A DNA stretch of 64,000 bases from Yamadazyma tenuis (taxonomy: Eukaryota > Ascomycota > Pichiomycetes > Serinales > Debaryomycetaceae), in contig NC_089463.1 in the NCBI RefSeq assembly GCF_029203305.1, positions 310,001 through 374,000 of the forward strand. Reading direction: 5' to 3'. Positions 29,458-36,694 of this stretch are shown piece after piece. Both the position numbers and the translations under genes were made by a program. Under the pieces are notes generated by a model. It worked only from the letters and a program-made list of their open reading frames with translations, was not told the DNA's origin and ran no database searches. Numbering within the stretch: position 1 is the stretch's first letter; each line of letters opens with the position of its first letter.

Positions 29458-30498
29458 TCACATCCACACGAGCACAAACACAACCTCAAACACAAACACC
29501 GTGAACATCCACAGAAATGGCCCCAACCCATCTACAAGTCGCTCTCCTAGCCCTGACTCCACTGGGTCTGCCTCGTGCCCCTGGATGACTGGGTCTGATT
29601 CGTGCCCCTGGATGACTGGATCTGATTCGTGCCCCTGGTACACCAGGTCTGACTCGTACCCCATTTCTGGCTGCAAATACGCCAGTGCTTCAATATTATA
29701 CCCTCCTACCCGTCCACCGATCTCTCCGGCCACACTACTTGGTGACTCCCACTTGTTTTCCCTGAACCCGTACGTGTAGAACGTCCCGGTCGAGTAATCT
29801 GTCACTTGAAGATTCCGGACCCTCATAGTATAAGGCATTCCCACATAGTCAGACACCCCACCAGCCCAAAGAATCGTGCCCAGTGGGTTCAGGGGATCAC
29901 CTCCGGCCCAAAGACTCAACTTCACTTGCATGGGGGAGCTGGGGATCCCGTATGGGTTTGTGGCATCAAGTACTCGGTAGGTGTATCCGTTCACAAACCA
30001 CGAGATGCGACTAGGAGTCCACTCTACCGCGTACCGATTGAACGTCTGCAATGGGTTGGGAACCGCGTGGTATCCTCCACGGTCCCACGTCGACGTGTTG
30101 CCCTTAATGAAGAAATTGGACTGGAACTCATAGGGATTTCCCCCAAAAATCTCAGCGATATCGATTTCGTCCAAGTCATCCGACTGCAAGTAGAACGAGG
30201 AGATGATGCCGGTACCGCCCGCTGCCTGGATCTCACACTCCACCCGTCCGTAGAGAATGCTAAACTTGCTCTCGATCATCGGGTTATCGAATCGTTGCCT
30301 AAGACTCATATCGAGGTGGAACGGACTCAACACCTCGACGTTGCCGGAGGTGCGATAGTGCTTGGAAGAGTAGCCTGAAAGGTCGGTTGAAAGGGCAGGG
30401 TTGGTTACCAAGCAGATGGGATCCGTCATGGGGTTGCAGGCAGTGGCCGTGCTTGCCATGGCTGTAAGGAGCGTGATAATAGTGGTTTGCACAAGCAT
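29458..30498 (-). CDS. CRH-family cell wall transglycosylase (GH16), CRR1-like
   Basis: A 346-residue secreted protein. The first ATG (30498) starts MLVQTTIITLLTAMASTATA, a good signal peptide; upstream codons have no ATG. The GH16 domain (about 60-280) has SSFYLQSDDLDEIDIAE, whose Glu-x-Asp-x-x-Glu acidic triplet is the active site, then SNFFIKGNTSTWDRGGYH, typical of the Crh1/Utr2/Crr1 group that links chitin to beta-1,6-glucan. The wording is closest to sporulation-specific Crr1, but this is from memory. A 9-residue repeat (ESDPVIQGH) precedes a hydrophobic C-terminus (FLWMFTVFVFEVVFVLVWM) that could be a GPI-attachment signal. There is no Ser/Thr-rich stalk, which is unusual for GPI wall proteins. 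Confidence 0.82.
   Translation of the reverse strand: MLVQTTIITLLTAMASTATACNPMTDPICLVTNPALSTDLSGYSSKHYRTSGNVEVLSPFHLDMSLRQRFDNPMIESKFSILYGRVECEIQAAGGTGIISSFYLQSDDLDEIDIAEIFGGNPYEFQSNFFIKGNTSTWDRGGYHAVPNPLQTFNRYAVEWTPSRISWFVNGYTYRVLDATNPYGIPSSPMQVKLSLWAGGDPLNPLGTILWAGGVSDYVGMPYTMRVRNLQVTDYSTGTFYTYGFRENKWESPSSVAGEIGGRVGGYNIEALAYLQPEMGYESDLVYQGHESDPVIQGHESDPVIQGHEADPVESGLGERLVDGLGPFLWMFTVFVFEVVFVLVWM
29561..29668 (+). repeat. 27-bp tandem repeat coding for 9-residue units
   Basis: Units start at 29561, 29588 and 29615, with a diverged fourth at 29642. They encode the ESDPVIQGH-type repeats in the C-terminal part of the CRH-family protein on the minus strand. Units 1 and 2 differ at two bases. 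Confidence 0.85.
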
Positions 30499-30898
30499 TA
30501 ATGGTTTTGTATATTTCCAAATGCGGTACTTTTGCAGCCGGTACAAACACAGGTTGCATAAACTTTAATAGGTGTGTACTATTTCAACACTTAGTTGGCT
30601 GGATGTCGCTTGCATAAGGAGACCACTCGCAGTTTATGACAGGATACAGATGCAAGAGAATGCAACTACATAAGGGGACAACCACCACCGTAAAAGTAGG
30701 CCATTAACCCGCTATTGTCAAGTGCTGCGGGCCATCGTCGCACTGCCGCCTTCGACGCTGTCCCACGCCCTCCAGATAGCCGACGCACCTTTAGGGCCGT
30801 ACACAGGTGCATTTTGCACGGGTTACATTTACGGGTTTTGGTGGCTATACATGCACGAGCCAGTGAATGCAGGGACAGTATTTTTTGGGCAGCCGCAT

Positions 30899-31032
30899 GA
30901 CCCACACCCAGGCAAAGGCGTGCTCGCTGGACATGTCCCATACACCCACGACCCATTTGACCAAGTACTATCCCATCCACCCACAACCCAGATTCTGGCC
31001 CATGCACCGGATGACCCATACCCACTACATCC
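30899..31032 (+). promoter_or_regulatory. Cluster of CCCATACACCC-like elements upstream of NSE1
   Basis: All on the + strand: GACCCACACCCA (30899-30910), GTCCCATACACCCACGACCC (30935-30954), ATCCCATCCACCCACAACCC (30970-30989), GGCCCATGCACC (30998-31009) and GACCCATACCCACTACATCC (31013-31032). The spacing is 28 to 43 bp and irregular, so this is a cluster of related sites rather than a strict tandem repeat. Confidence 0.6.
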
Positions 31033-31101
31033 AATCCTTTCATGTTCACCAATTAATTAGCTTAAAAGCCTATTCACCTGAAACTCTCAACCTCGGTTGC
31101 T

Positions 31102-31107
31102 CACGTG
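31102..31107. promoter_or_regulatory. E-box CACGTG upstream of NSE1
   Basis: TCACGTGAC lies 55 bp upstream of the NSE1 start codon. This extended form (TCACGTGA) is the one preferred by Cbf1-type factors. Confidence 0.45.
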
Positions 31108-31162
31108 ACTGATCCGCTGTTTAGGTTTTCTCAAGCGCGCCTTTTTCACCACGAAATCAACC

Positions 31163-31864
31163 ATGTCTCAACTAGATCCCCTTCCCATCAACCCATCAGT
31201 GACACGCGTGCTTCTCACCTACATCCGAGCCGCCAAGTACGTCGACCAGTCTGAGCTCGAACAAAAGCTCTGCGTCATCTGTGACGAGCTAGGCGTTCCA
31301 CCCGCCCTGCTTGACGAGGTGGTACACCATCTCAACCACACCATCAGTTTCCTGGGTTTCAAAATAGATCGGTGCCTCGACGAGGTGTCCAACACGCTTG
31401 TGTACGCGTTTGTAAACTCCAGCTCCATCAGCACCCAAGTCGACAAGACGTTGTCGCGTTTCAAGGTGAGTGACTTGGAAATCATCAAGTTCATCATCGA
31501 CGAAGTGTTTGTCAACGACTACCACGCCAACGTCGACAGCTTGGTGAACTCACTTCTCATCAAGCATCACGTTTCCAGGACATCCAAAGAGCTTCGAGGG
31601 TTGATTTCTAAGCTCATCAACCTTGGCTATTTTGAAGTTGAAAGAAACTTTCTTGTTGGGACTGCGAGGCTCTTGATGGAATTGCGCAGCTATTTGAATA
31701 AGTACCAGCTTGCAAAGTGTGCTACTTGTGATAATATTGTCACCAGGGGTGTGCAAGTGGAGACAAGACAATTTCATTACAAGTGTTTTGATATTTATAA
31801 GCGAAGTAATGATGTGGACCCCACCCAGTGGACTTACATCGGGTTGCAAGTAGCCAGAACCTGA
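31163..31864 (+). CDS. NSE1: Smc5/6 complex subunit NSE1 with a reduced RING
   Basis: A 233-residue protein matching Nse1 of the Smc5/6 genome-maintenance complex: two winged-helix segments (about 12-165) followed by a C-terminal RING-like region. Normal Nse1 RINGs have eight zinc ligands. Here only Cys186-x2-Cys189 and His205-x2-Cys208 are present, in CATCDNIVTRG and FHYKCF. The second pair (normally CxxC after the loop) reads VQVETR and the final CPxC is replaced by DPTQWTY. The protein is also shorter than yeast Nse1 (336). In S. cerevisiae NSE1 (YLR007W) lies near BRE2, PPR1 and TEN1, all of which are in this window. The stop at 31862 is clear and the frame is intact. Confidence 0.75.
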   Translation: MSQLDPLPINPSVTRVLLTYIRAAKYVDQSELEQKLCVICDELGVPPALLDEVVHHLNHTISFLGFKIDRCLDEVSNTLVYAFVNSSSISTQVDKTLSRFKVSDLEIIKFIIDEVFVNDYHANVDSLVNSLLIKHHVSRTSKELRGLISKLINLGYFEVERNFLVGTARLLMELRSYLNKYQLAKCATCDNIVTRGVQVETRQFHYKCFDIYKRSNDVDPTQWTYIGLQVART

Positions 31865-31902
31865 AGCAGGTATTTATGTATACGATCTAATGAATATTTA
31901 CT

Positions 31903-33129
31903 CTATTGCCCTTCAAGTCCGTCCAAGTACTGGCTTTCCACCTCGTCCACAAGATCAAAGTACCACTGCTCCACCACATGCTCATCATACCGTTCACACA
32001 ACGGCCTTACACCTTGTGGAAGCTCTTTTAATGCAAACTCGGGCCCGGCATTCATCTCCACCACCGCCTGGTTGTACACAGATATCATCGGATAGTACCC
32101 CAAGGTACCATCGTCACAATCTCGAAAACTTTGGTTTTGGATTTGTGCTAGGTTCCCCGGAATCGGCAAGAACGAAAATAACTCTTCAAACATCGTGCCC
32201 ATCAACTTCCCGTTCTTGTACACCTTCAAGCTGGAGCCCGGGATCTTCGGAAGCTGGATATCTTCGTCGAACGACGAAAGCCGCTCACCAATTACCTTGA
32301 TGGGATTAAGTAGCTTGGTCATATTCTCGATTGGAGTGAACTCAAACTGCTCAAAGTACAACGAACTTTTATATTTGATAGGAATTTGGTCTCGTACAAT
32401 GTTCCCGTGTACATTGAACTTGTTTTCGGCGGCCTTGAGCTCCTGCTCAAAGCTCTTGTAGTGGTCTTCTAAGCTTGGAAGATCAATCAAAACTCCCATA
32501 ACATCGCCAGTTTTGAACCCTTCATCCATAAATGGCTTAGGTCGACTCAAAGTCACCTTCTGTCCATTGACATCACGGATTCCGTAGCCGTACCCATCAC
32601 ACCCGATGGGGGCTTCCAAACTAGCCTCTCTTCTGCCCACCCCGAGCCTGACATGACCAGTACCATCGTTACCACTTAGCACCTTGAACTCGAAATACCA
32701 TTTCCCTTCACGAACTCCCACGTTACTTCGTATGCTTCGCCATCCCGACGTGTTCGACACGCTGGTGACGTTAGTGTCCAAGAGAATTCCACTCGACTTG
32801 TCAAAGTAGCTAGGACGAACACAATACGGCGGTAAATCCGTCGTCGAATACATCGTCAGCTTAAGCTCGGGGTTGGGTTTGCACGGTTTGTACTTATATC
32901 CACGTCTGTTGAGCGGATTGTCTTCATTGGTGAAGAATTGCATGGAGTTTATGATGGCGGCTGGGGTGCGGGAGATTGAGTTTCCTACCTTGAGATCCAG
33001 CGCTTTGTACAGAACGGGCTTAAGACGGGGCTCCACTATGACCCGTCGCTTCTTGGTGAGGGTGTGGGTGGGCGCCTGGACCTCGATTTCTGTTTTCTCT
33101 TCTTCTTTGACCTGAGGTTCTATCTCCAT
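31903..33129 (-). CDS. BRE2: COMPASS subunit BRE2 (SPRY domain)
   Basis: A 408-residue protein with the Ash2/Bre2-type SPRY domain: TSGWRSIRSNVGVREGKWYF, HVRLGVGRREASLEAPIG, CDGYGYGIRDVNGQK and GDVMGVLIDLPS. It ends in a segment of the type that binds the Dpy30/Sdc1 dimer (FALKELPQGVRPLCERYDEH). Bre2 is part of the Set1 complex that methylates histone H3 lysine 4. The ATG at 33129 is the first in frame. The open frame runs on upstream to 33270 without an ATG, through a promoter element. BRE2 (YLR015W) and PPR1 (YLR014C) are adjacent in S. cerevisiae; here they are 5.8 kb apart. Confidence 0.85.
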   Translation of the reverse strand: MEIEPQVKEEEKTEIEVQAPTHTLTKKRRVIVEPRLKPVLYKALDLKVGNSISRTPAAIINSMQFFTNEDNPLNRRGYKYKPCKPNPELKLTMYSTTDLPPYCVRPSYFDKSSGILLDTNVTSVSNTSGWRSIRSNVGVREGKWYFEFKVLSGNDGTGHVRLGVGRREASLEAPIGCDGYGYGIRDVNGQKVTLSRPKPFMDEGFKTGDVMGVLIDLPSLEDHYKSFEQELKAAENKFNVHGNIVRDQIPIKYKSSLYFEQFEFTPIENMTKLLNPIKVIGERLSSFDEDIQLPKIPGSSLKVYKNGKLMGTMFEELFSFLPIPGNLAQIQNQSFRDCDDGTLGYYPMISVYNQAVVEMNAGPEFALKELPQGVRPLCERYDEHVVEQWYFDLVDEVESQYLDGLEGQ

Positions 33130-33899
33130 GTTGATGTGAGATGTGAGAGCGCGCGGTGTTTTTTCCAAACAGTCGCCAACCTCACACCAAATGTAGTTGG
33201 CCCCATACACCCATACAAGTCTGCTCGTATACCCATGGTTGTCGGACGAGTCTCTCCGTCTGGTAGACACCAGGGGAATAACATAAGTTGTGTGAGCTCC
33301 GCACCCGCGGCCCGTCTAGCAGTGCGTTTTAAGGTTACCATTACGGACAAGCAACAAATGCAAACTACAATTTTTCCCCATTTCCCGGTCAGTTCTGGCC
33401 GATGTGAAAAACTCAACCAGTAAGCATCAACTTTTGTTAGGGTGGTTTTGCACTTGATTGTTGCTGAGCCTTGTATACGTGAAATTACTGCGAAATAAAA
33501 TAGCGCCAAAATCTCCTGCGAGCACCACCAGTCTCCGGCATTCCAATCACCTGCGAACACCTTCTTGTATCACTTGTCTCGTCTATTCATACAATTCGGT
33601 GAAGACCCAACAATAAATAGCACATCCTCCGTCAACATTATTTTTCACTCAGCTCCATTATTGTTTGAAGCACCTCACGAAAAATTGGCAATGAGCTCCT
33701 ATTCATGCATCGTCTAAATTGTCCATGTACCACGCGGGCCGGGTGGGTCGGGGTCTACGAGTTTACATCGTCAATAATTTTATTATTCATGGTAACTGCA
33801 TCCGAGATGTACTGGGCGATTGCTCCCACTTGCATTCATTATTCTCCGGACTGCATTTCGTTATTTTTAATTCATAATCACATTAATAAAAACATATTC
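33130..33899. other. BRE2 upstream region
   Basis: 770 bp between the BRE2 start and the 3' end of the UspA-like gene. It contains a perfect ACACCCATACA (33207-33217) about 75 bp before the BRE2 ATG. Nothing else was recognised. Confidence 0.6.
33202..33217 (+). promoter_or_regulatory. CCCATACACCCATACA element (Rap1 consensus) upstream of BRE2
   Basis: It contains ACACCCATACA (33207-33217), an exact match to the core Rap1 site. It is 73-88 bp upstream of the BRE2 start codon. A second partial copy, TATACCCATGG, lies at 33229-33239. Confidence 0.6.
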
Positions 33900-35588
33900 T
33901 TAAAATATCTTTTTCCAGAAAGACTTCTTCTTCTCCTGTTTAACGGGTTCTTTCTTCAATCCATTCTTGATTTTCTTAATGGTCAACCCGCTCGTAGGAA
34001 TCTCTTCGCTCTTGGACGATTTCGTCACACTGATAGAATCGGAGCTGTTGTCCAACAATGACTTGACCTTGTACATTTCAGCACTTCCTGCGCTTTGCCG
34101 GTGAAACTGGCTGTTGTAGATATTGTGGACCTTGTTGAATCGCACATTATCATTGAAAGACACTTTATTATCAGAGATTTTGATCTGAGGTACGGTCAAG
34201 TTGTCTTGTTGGGACTCCTGCTGTTGTACCATGTTCATGTACTCGGTGGCTTCAGTAAAAGACTTGTCACTGACCCGCCTCATCATCTCCTCGAACCGGT
34301 CCATATCATTGTTGATGTCTTCTAGCTTGACGGACACCGATTCGATGGATGACTGGCTGCTGCCAATACTGGCAGTTGAACCGAGCGAGTGCTTGCGAGG
34401 CTTGGATACTCGGACATGGGAGTTGACCAAGATCACCGGGATCGTCGAGTATTTGATCAAATAACTCAGAAACTTGATGAGGTACTTGTCCTTGTTGTTC
34501 TTATTCTTCAATTTCATCGGATACTTGAAATTGGGGTTGGTGCACTTGTTACCAAATACGAGCAAGTTGGGGGTATACTGGTTGAACAAATTATTGATAA
34601 ACACCTTGTAGTTCAACACATCCTTGTCCTTCTTGGTGGTGGCTCCTTGGATGGGTTCGTTGATCACGTAGTCGACTGTGACCTTCAACACCAAGTCGGG
34701 TTTGAGCTGTTGCAAGAAGCTGGAGATGAGCTGCTCGCACTTTTTGAAGATCAGCAGCGAGTCGTCAGCAGCAGAGGTTGGCAACAACAGGCCGATGATC
34801 ACGTGGTCGCCGTCGCTGAGAAAGTTCGACTGGAGCATCCACACGAGCGACCCCATAGTGTGGGTGGTGCCATCGACGAGGGTCAAGATCGTGCGCTGAA
34901 GTCGAAAGTGATCGTGCTTGTAGTTTAAGTTGACACTTTTATAGTTGGAACTGGGCTTCAACCGATGGGATTCGAGCTTGGGCACCACCACCAGCTTTCG
35001 CTCCGAGAGGTAGTATGTTTTCTGGGAGTCAAACTTAAACTGGTCGATTTTGGATTTGGTGGTTTGGAACTGTGGGTCGAGAGCGATCAACTCCTCAGGG
35101 GTCATGTCGCTATAGCTTTTCCGGCGGGTCTTGGCGGCGCCGGTGGTGGTGGAATTCTTGAGCTTCGACCCGTACGTCGAGTTGCTGGTGTCGTCGACCG
35201 GCTGATCATCGGGTTCGTAGTGTTTGATCAAGTCGTCCAAATTCTCGTGGTAGTTGATACCAAAACTCTTGCTATTTTTGAGATTATACTGAAGCTGTTG
35301 GGGGCTCAACTTGTTCTTCAATATCAGCTTGCGAGGGGTGGATGAGGTCAGCAGGAACAGCAGTTTACGTTTTTTGTAGTCAATGGGAGGTTTTAGGGTG
35401 TAGTTATTGGTGCTACCCTCCACGTTGTAGTACGAGGCGGAAATGTCACTCATGAGAGATGAGCCATACCCGAAGTTGATGTCTTTGAAGTCGATGCTGG
35501 GGTGAGATTCTTCAAGGCCAAGGTACTCATCACTGACGTTGTTGAACGACACGGCTCGGGAGTAGTCGTGAGCAACTGACAGAGACAT
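33900..35588 (-). CDS. UspA-like domain protein of unknown role
   Basis: A 562-residue protein starting MSLSVAHDYSRAVSFNN, the first ATG in frame. The middle part resembles a universal-stress-protein fold: RTILTLVDGTTHTMGSLVWM, then DHVIIGLLLP, a helical stretch, PNLLVFGNKC and STIPVILVNS. The first part is Ser/Tyr/Lys-rich with KYSD- and KRRKLLFLL-like segments. The C-terminal 60 residues are basic and end KQEKKKSFWKKIF, which may bind membrane or nucleic acid. Fungal USP proteins often carry long low-complexity flanks like these. No named orthologue is recognised. Confidence 0.6.
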   Translation of the reverse strand: MSLSVAHDYSRAVSFNNVSDEYLGLEESHPSIDFKDINFGYGSSLMSDISASYYNVEGSTNNYTLKPPIDYKKRKLLFLLTSSTPRKLILKNKLSPQQLQYNLKNSKSFGINYHENLDDLIKHYEPDDQPVDDTSNSTYGSKLKNSTTTGAAKTRRKSYSDMTPEELIALDPQFQTTKSKIDQFKFDSQKTYYLSERKLVVVPKLESHRLKPSSNYKSVNLNYKHDHFRLQRTILTLVDGTTHTMGSLVWMLQSNFLSDGDHVIIGLLLPTSAADDSLLIFKKCEQLISSFLQQLKPDLVLKVTVDYVINEPIQGATTKKDKDVLNYKVFINNLFNQYTPNLLVFGNKCTNPNFKYPMKLKNKNNKDKYLIKFLSYLIKYSTIPVILVNSHVRVSKPRKHSLGSTASIGSSQSSIESVSVKLEDINNDMDRFEEMMRRVSDKSFTEATEYMNMVQQQESQQDNLTVPQIKISDNKVSFNDNVRFNKVHNIYNSQFHRQSAGSAEMYKVKSLLDNSSDSISVTKSSKSEEIPTSGLTIKKIKNGLKKEPVKQEKKKSFWKKIF

Positions 35589-36212
35589 CACCAGATGTGG
35601 GGAATGAGGGAGTAGCCTAGTAGGGGAAGTGAAAGTCGAACCAGATACGCCTGGAAGGAATGGGTGGTGTGTTTGACGTGTCAATAATGAAACGAAGTTT
35701 GTGGCGACGGGGAGTAAAAAAATGATTTGGTGCAACCAGGTGAATATTTAACGTGATGGGTGAGTTGTCTGATAAAGGCGAAAATATCTTGGCAGTAAAC
35801 GAGGGTTCAATGTCGCGAAATTCTGGAAGGCCCTACTTTTGCGGGAGAGGGGAAGATAAGATGGCAGCCGTATCCTGTGCCCATGATATGATGTGGATAA
35901 AGTTGGTAGGGTAACAGGTAATGAGTAGGCTGTGTTAACAAAGAGGCGCTGTTAACTGCTTGGCAAACTGTGTTTAATACTGCCAAGACATTTATCTAGG
36001 AGTGCCAGATGTGGCGGTGAACCCGAGGGTTTCCGCGACATTTTCTTTTCTGCCCGTGAGGTTTACGACATCCAAATCCGGGGTAAAATAATATTTTTCA
36101 TTCATTTCATGTGGTGGCGGCGCTTGCCGAGTAGGCGATCCTGGTGGGCGATGGTGGGTGATGGACGCCTACAACCAGGATTACCAGGAAGAGGGGTATG
36201 GGTGAGAGTTGG

Positions 36213-36247
36213 TGACAAATGACAAGTGACAGATGACAAATAACAGA
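36213..36247 (+). repeat. TGACARA heptamer array (five copies)
   Basis: TGACAAA, TGACAAG, TGACAGA, TGACAAA and TAACAGA follow each other without gaps. TGACA is the core bound by TALE-type homeodomain proteins, so the array could be a binding platform, but it could also be a simple repeat. Confidence 0.8.
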
Positions 36248-36458
36248 CCTATCTGCTATGTTTGGGTTCTGTTATCGTCTGCGTGAATTTCACATATTTC
36301 GCTCCTCCACAACCATAATAAGAACAATGAGTTAAACACACGAAAGCCAATAAAGTCCCGAAAATCTCAACCTACTCACTTGGATCACCTGTTTGGGCTT
36401 GTACACATGTGCTTTCCATAGAGGCCGGTGCCGGGCCTGAGGTAAAGTCCGGGGACAC

Positions 36459-36534
36459 GGCGTGTACGTCCAGGAGTGTGTGTCCAGACTAGTTGCGGCG
36501 TGTGCATCCAGGCGTGTGCGTCCAGACTATTTGG
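36459..36534 (+). repeat. 38-bp tandem duplication with GGCGTGTGCATCCA sub-repeats
   Basis: Unit A is 36459-36496 and unit B 36497-36534, both exactly 38 bp. Each contains two related halves (GGCGTGTACGTCCA / GGAGTGTGTGTCCA in A; GGCGTGTGCATCCA / GGCGTGTGCGTCCA in B). A further GGCGTGT follows at 36535. It lies 160-236 bp upstream of the PhoD-like gene. Confidence 0.85.
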
Positions 36535-36694
36535 GGCGTGTCGGGTCAAACCCCCCTCGGTGTGCACATAGTCCAACACCCATCTTGCGCCAGGGGAAAC
36601 CGGTGCCGCCACGATGAATCTGTGAAATTCCCAGCAACTCATTATTATCAAATGGCTGAAACGCAAAAATAAGCAACCGACAATTTCAACAATT

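Larger units (their letters stand above)
30499..31162. other. Divergent promoter region, CRH-family gene / NSE1
   Basis: 664 bp between divergent starts. The NSE1-proximal part holds a cluster of CCCATACACCC-like elements (30899-31032) and an E-box CACGTG at 31102-31107. No gene was recognised. Confidence 0.6.
35589..36694. other. Divergent promoter region, UspA-like / PhoD-like genes
   Basis: 1.1 kb between divergent starts. It contains a TGACARA heptamer array (36213-36247) and a 38-bp tandem duplication (36459-36534). No gene was recognised. Confidence 0.6.

Noticed and set aside
33130..33270. 47-codon N-terminal extension of BRE2
   Set aside because: No ATG in the extension, and it runs through a promoter element. 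The first ATG is 33129.
35589..35735. 49-codon N-terminal extension of the UspA-like protein
   Set aside because: It begins only at a TTG codon; the first ATG is 35588.
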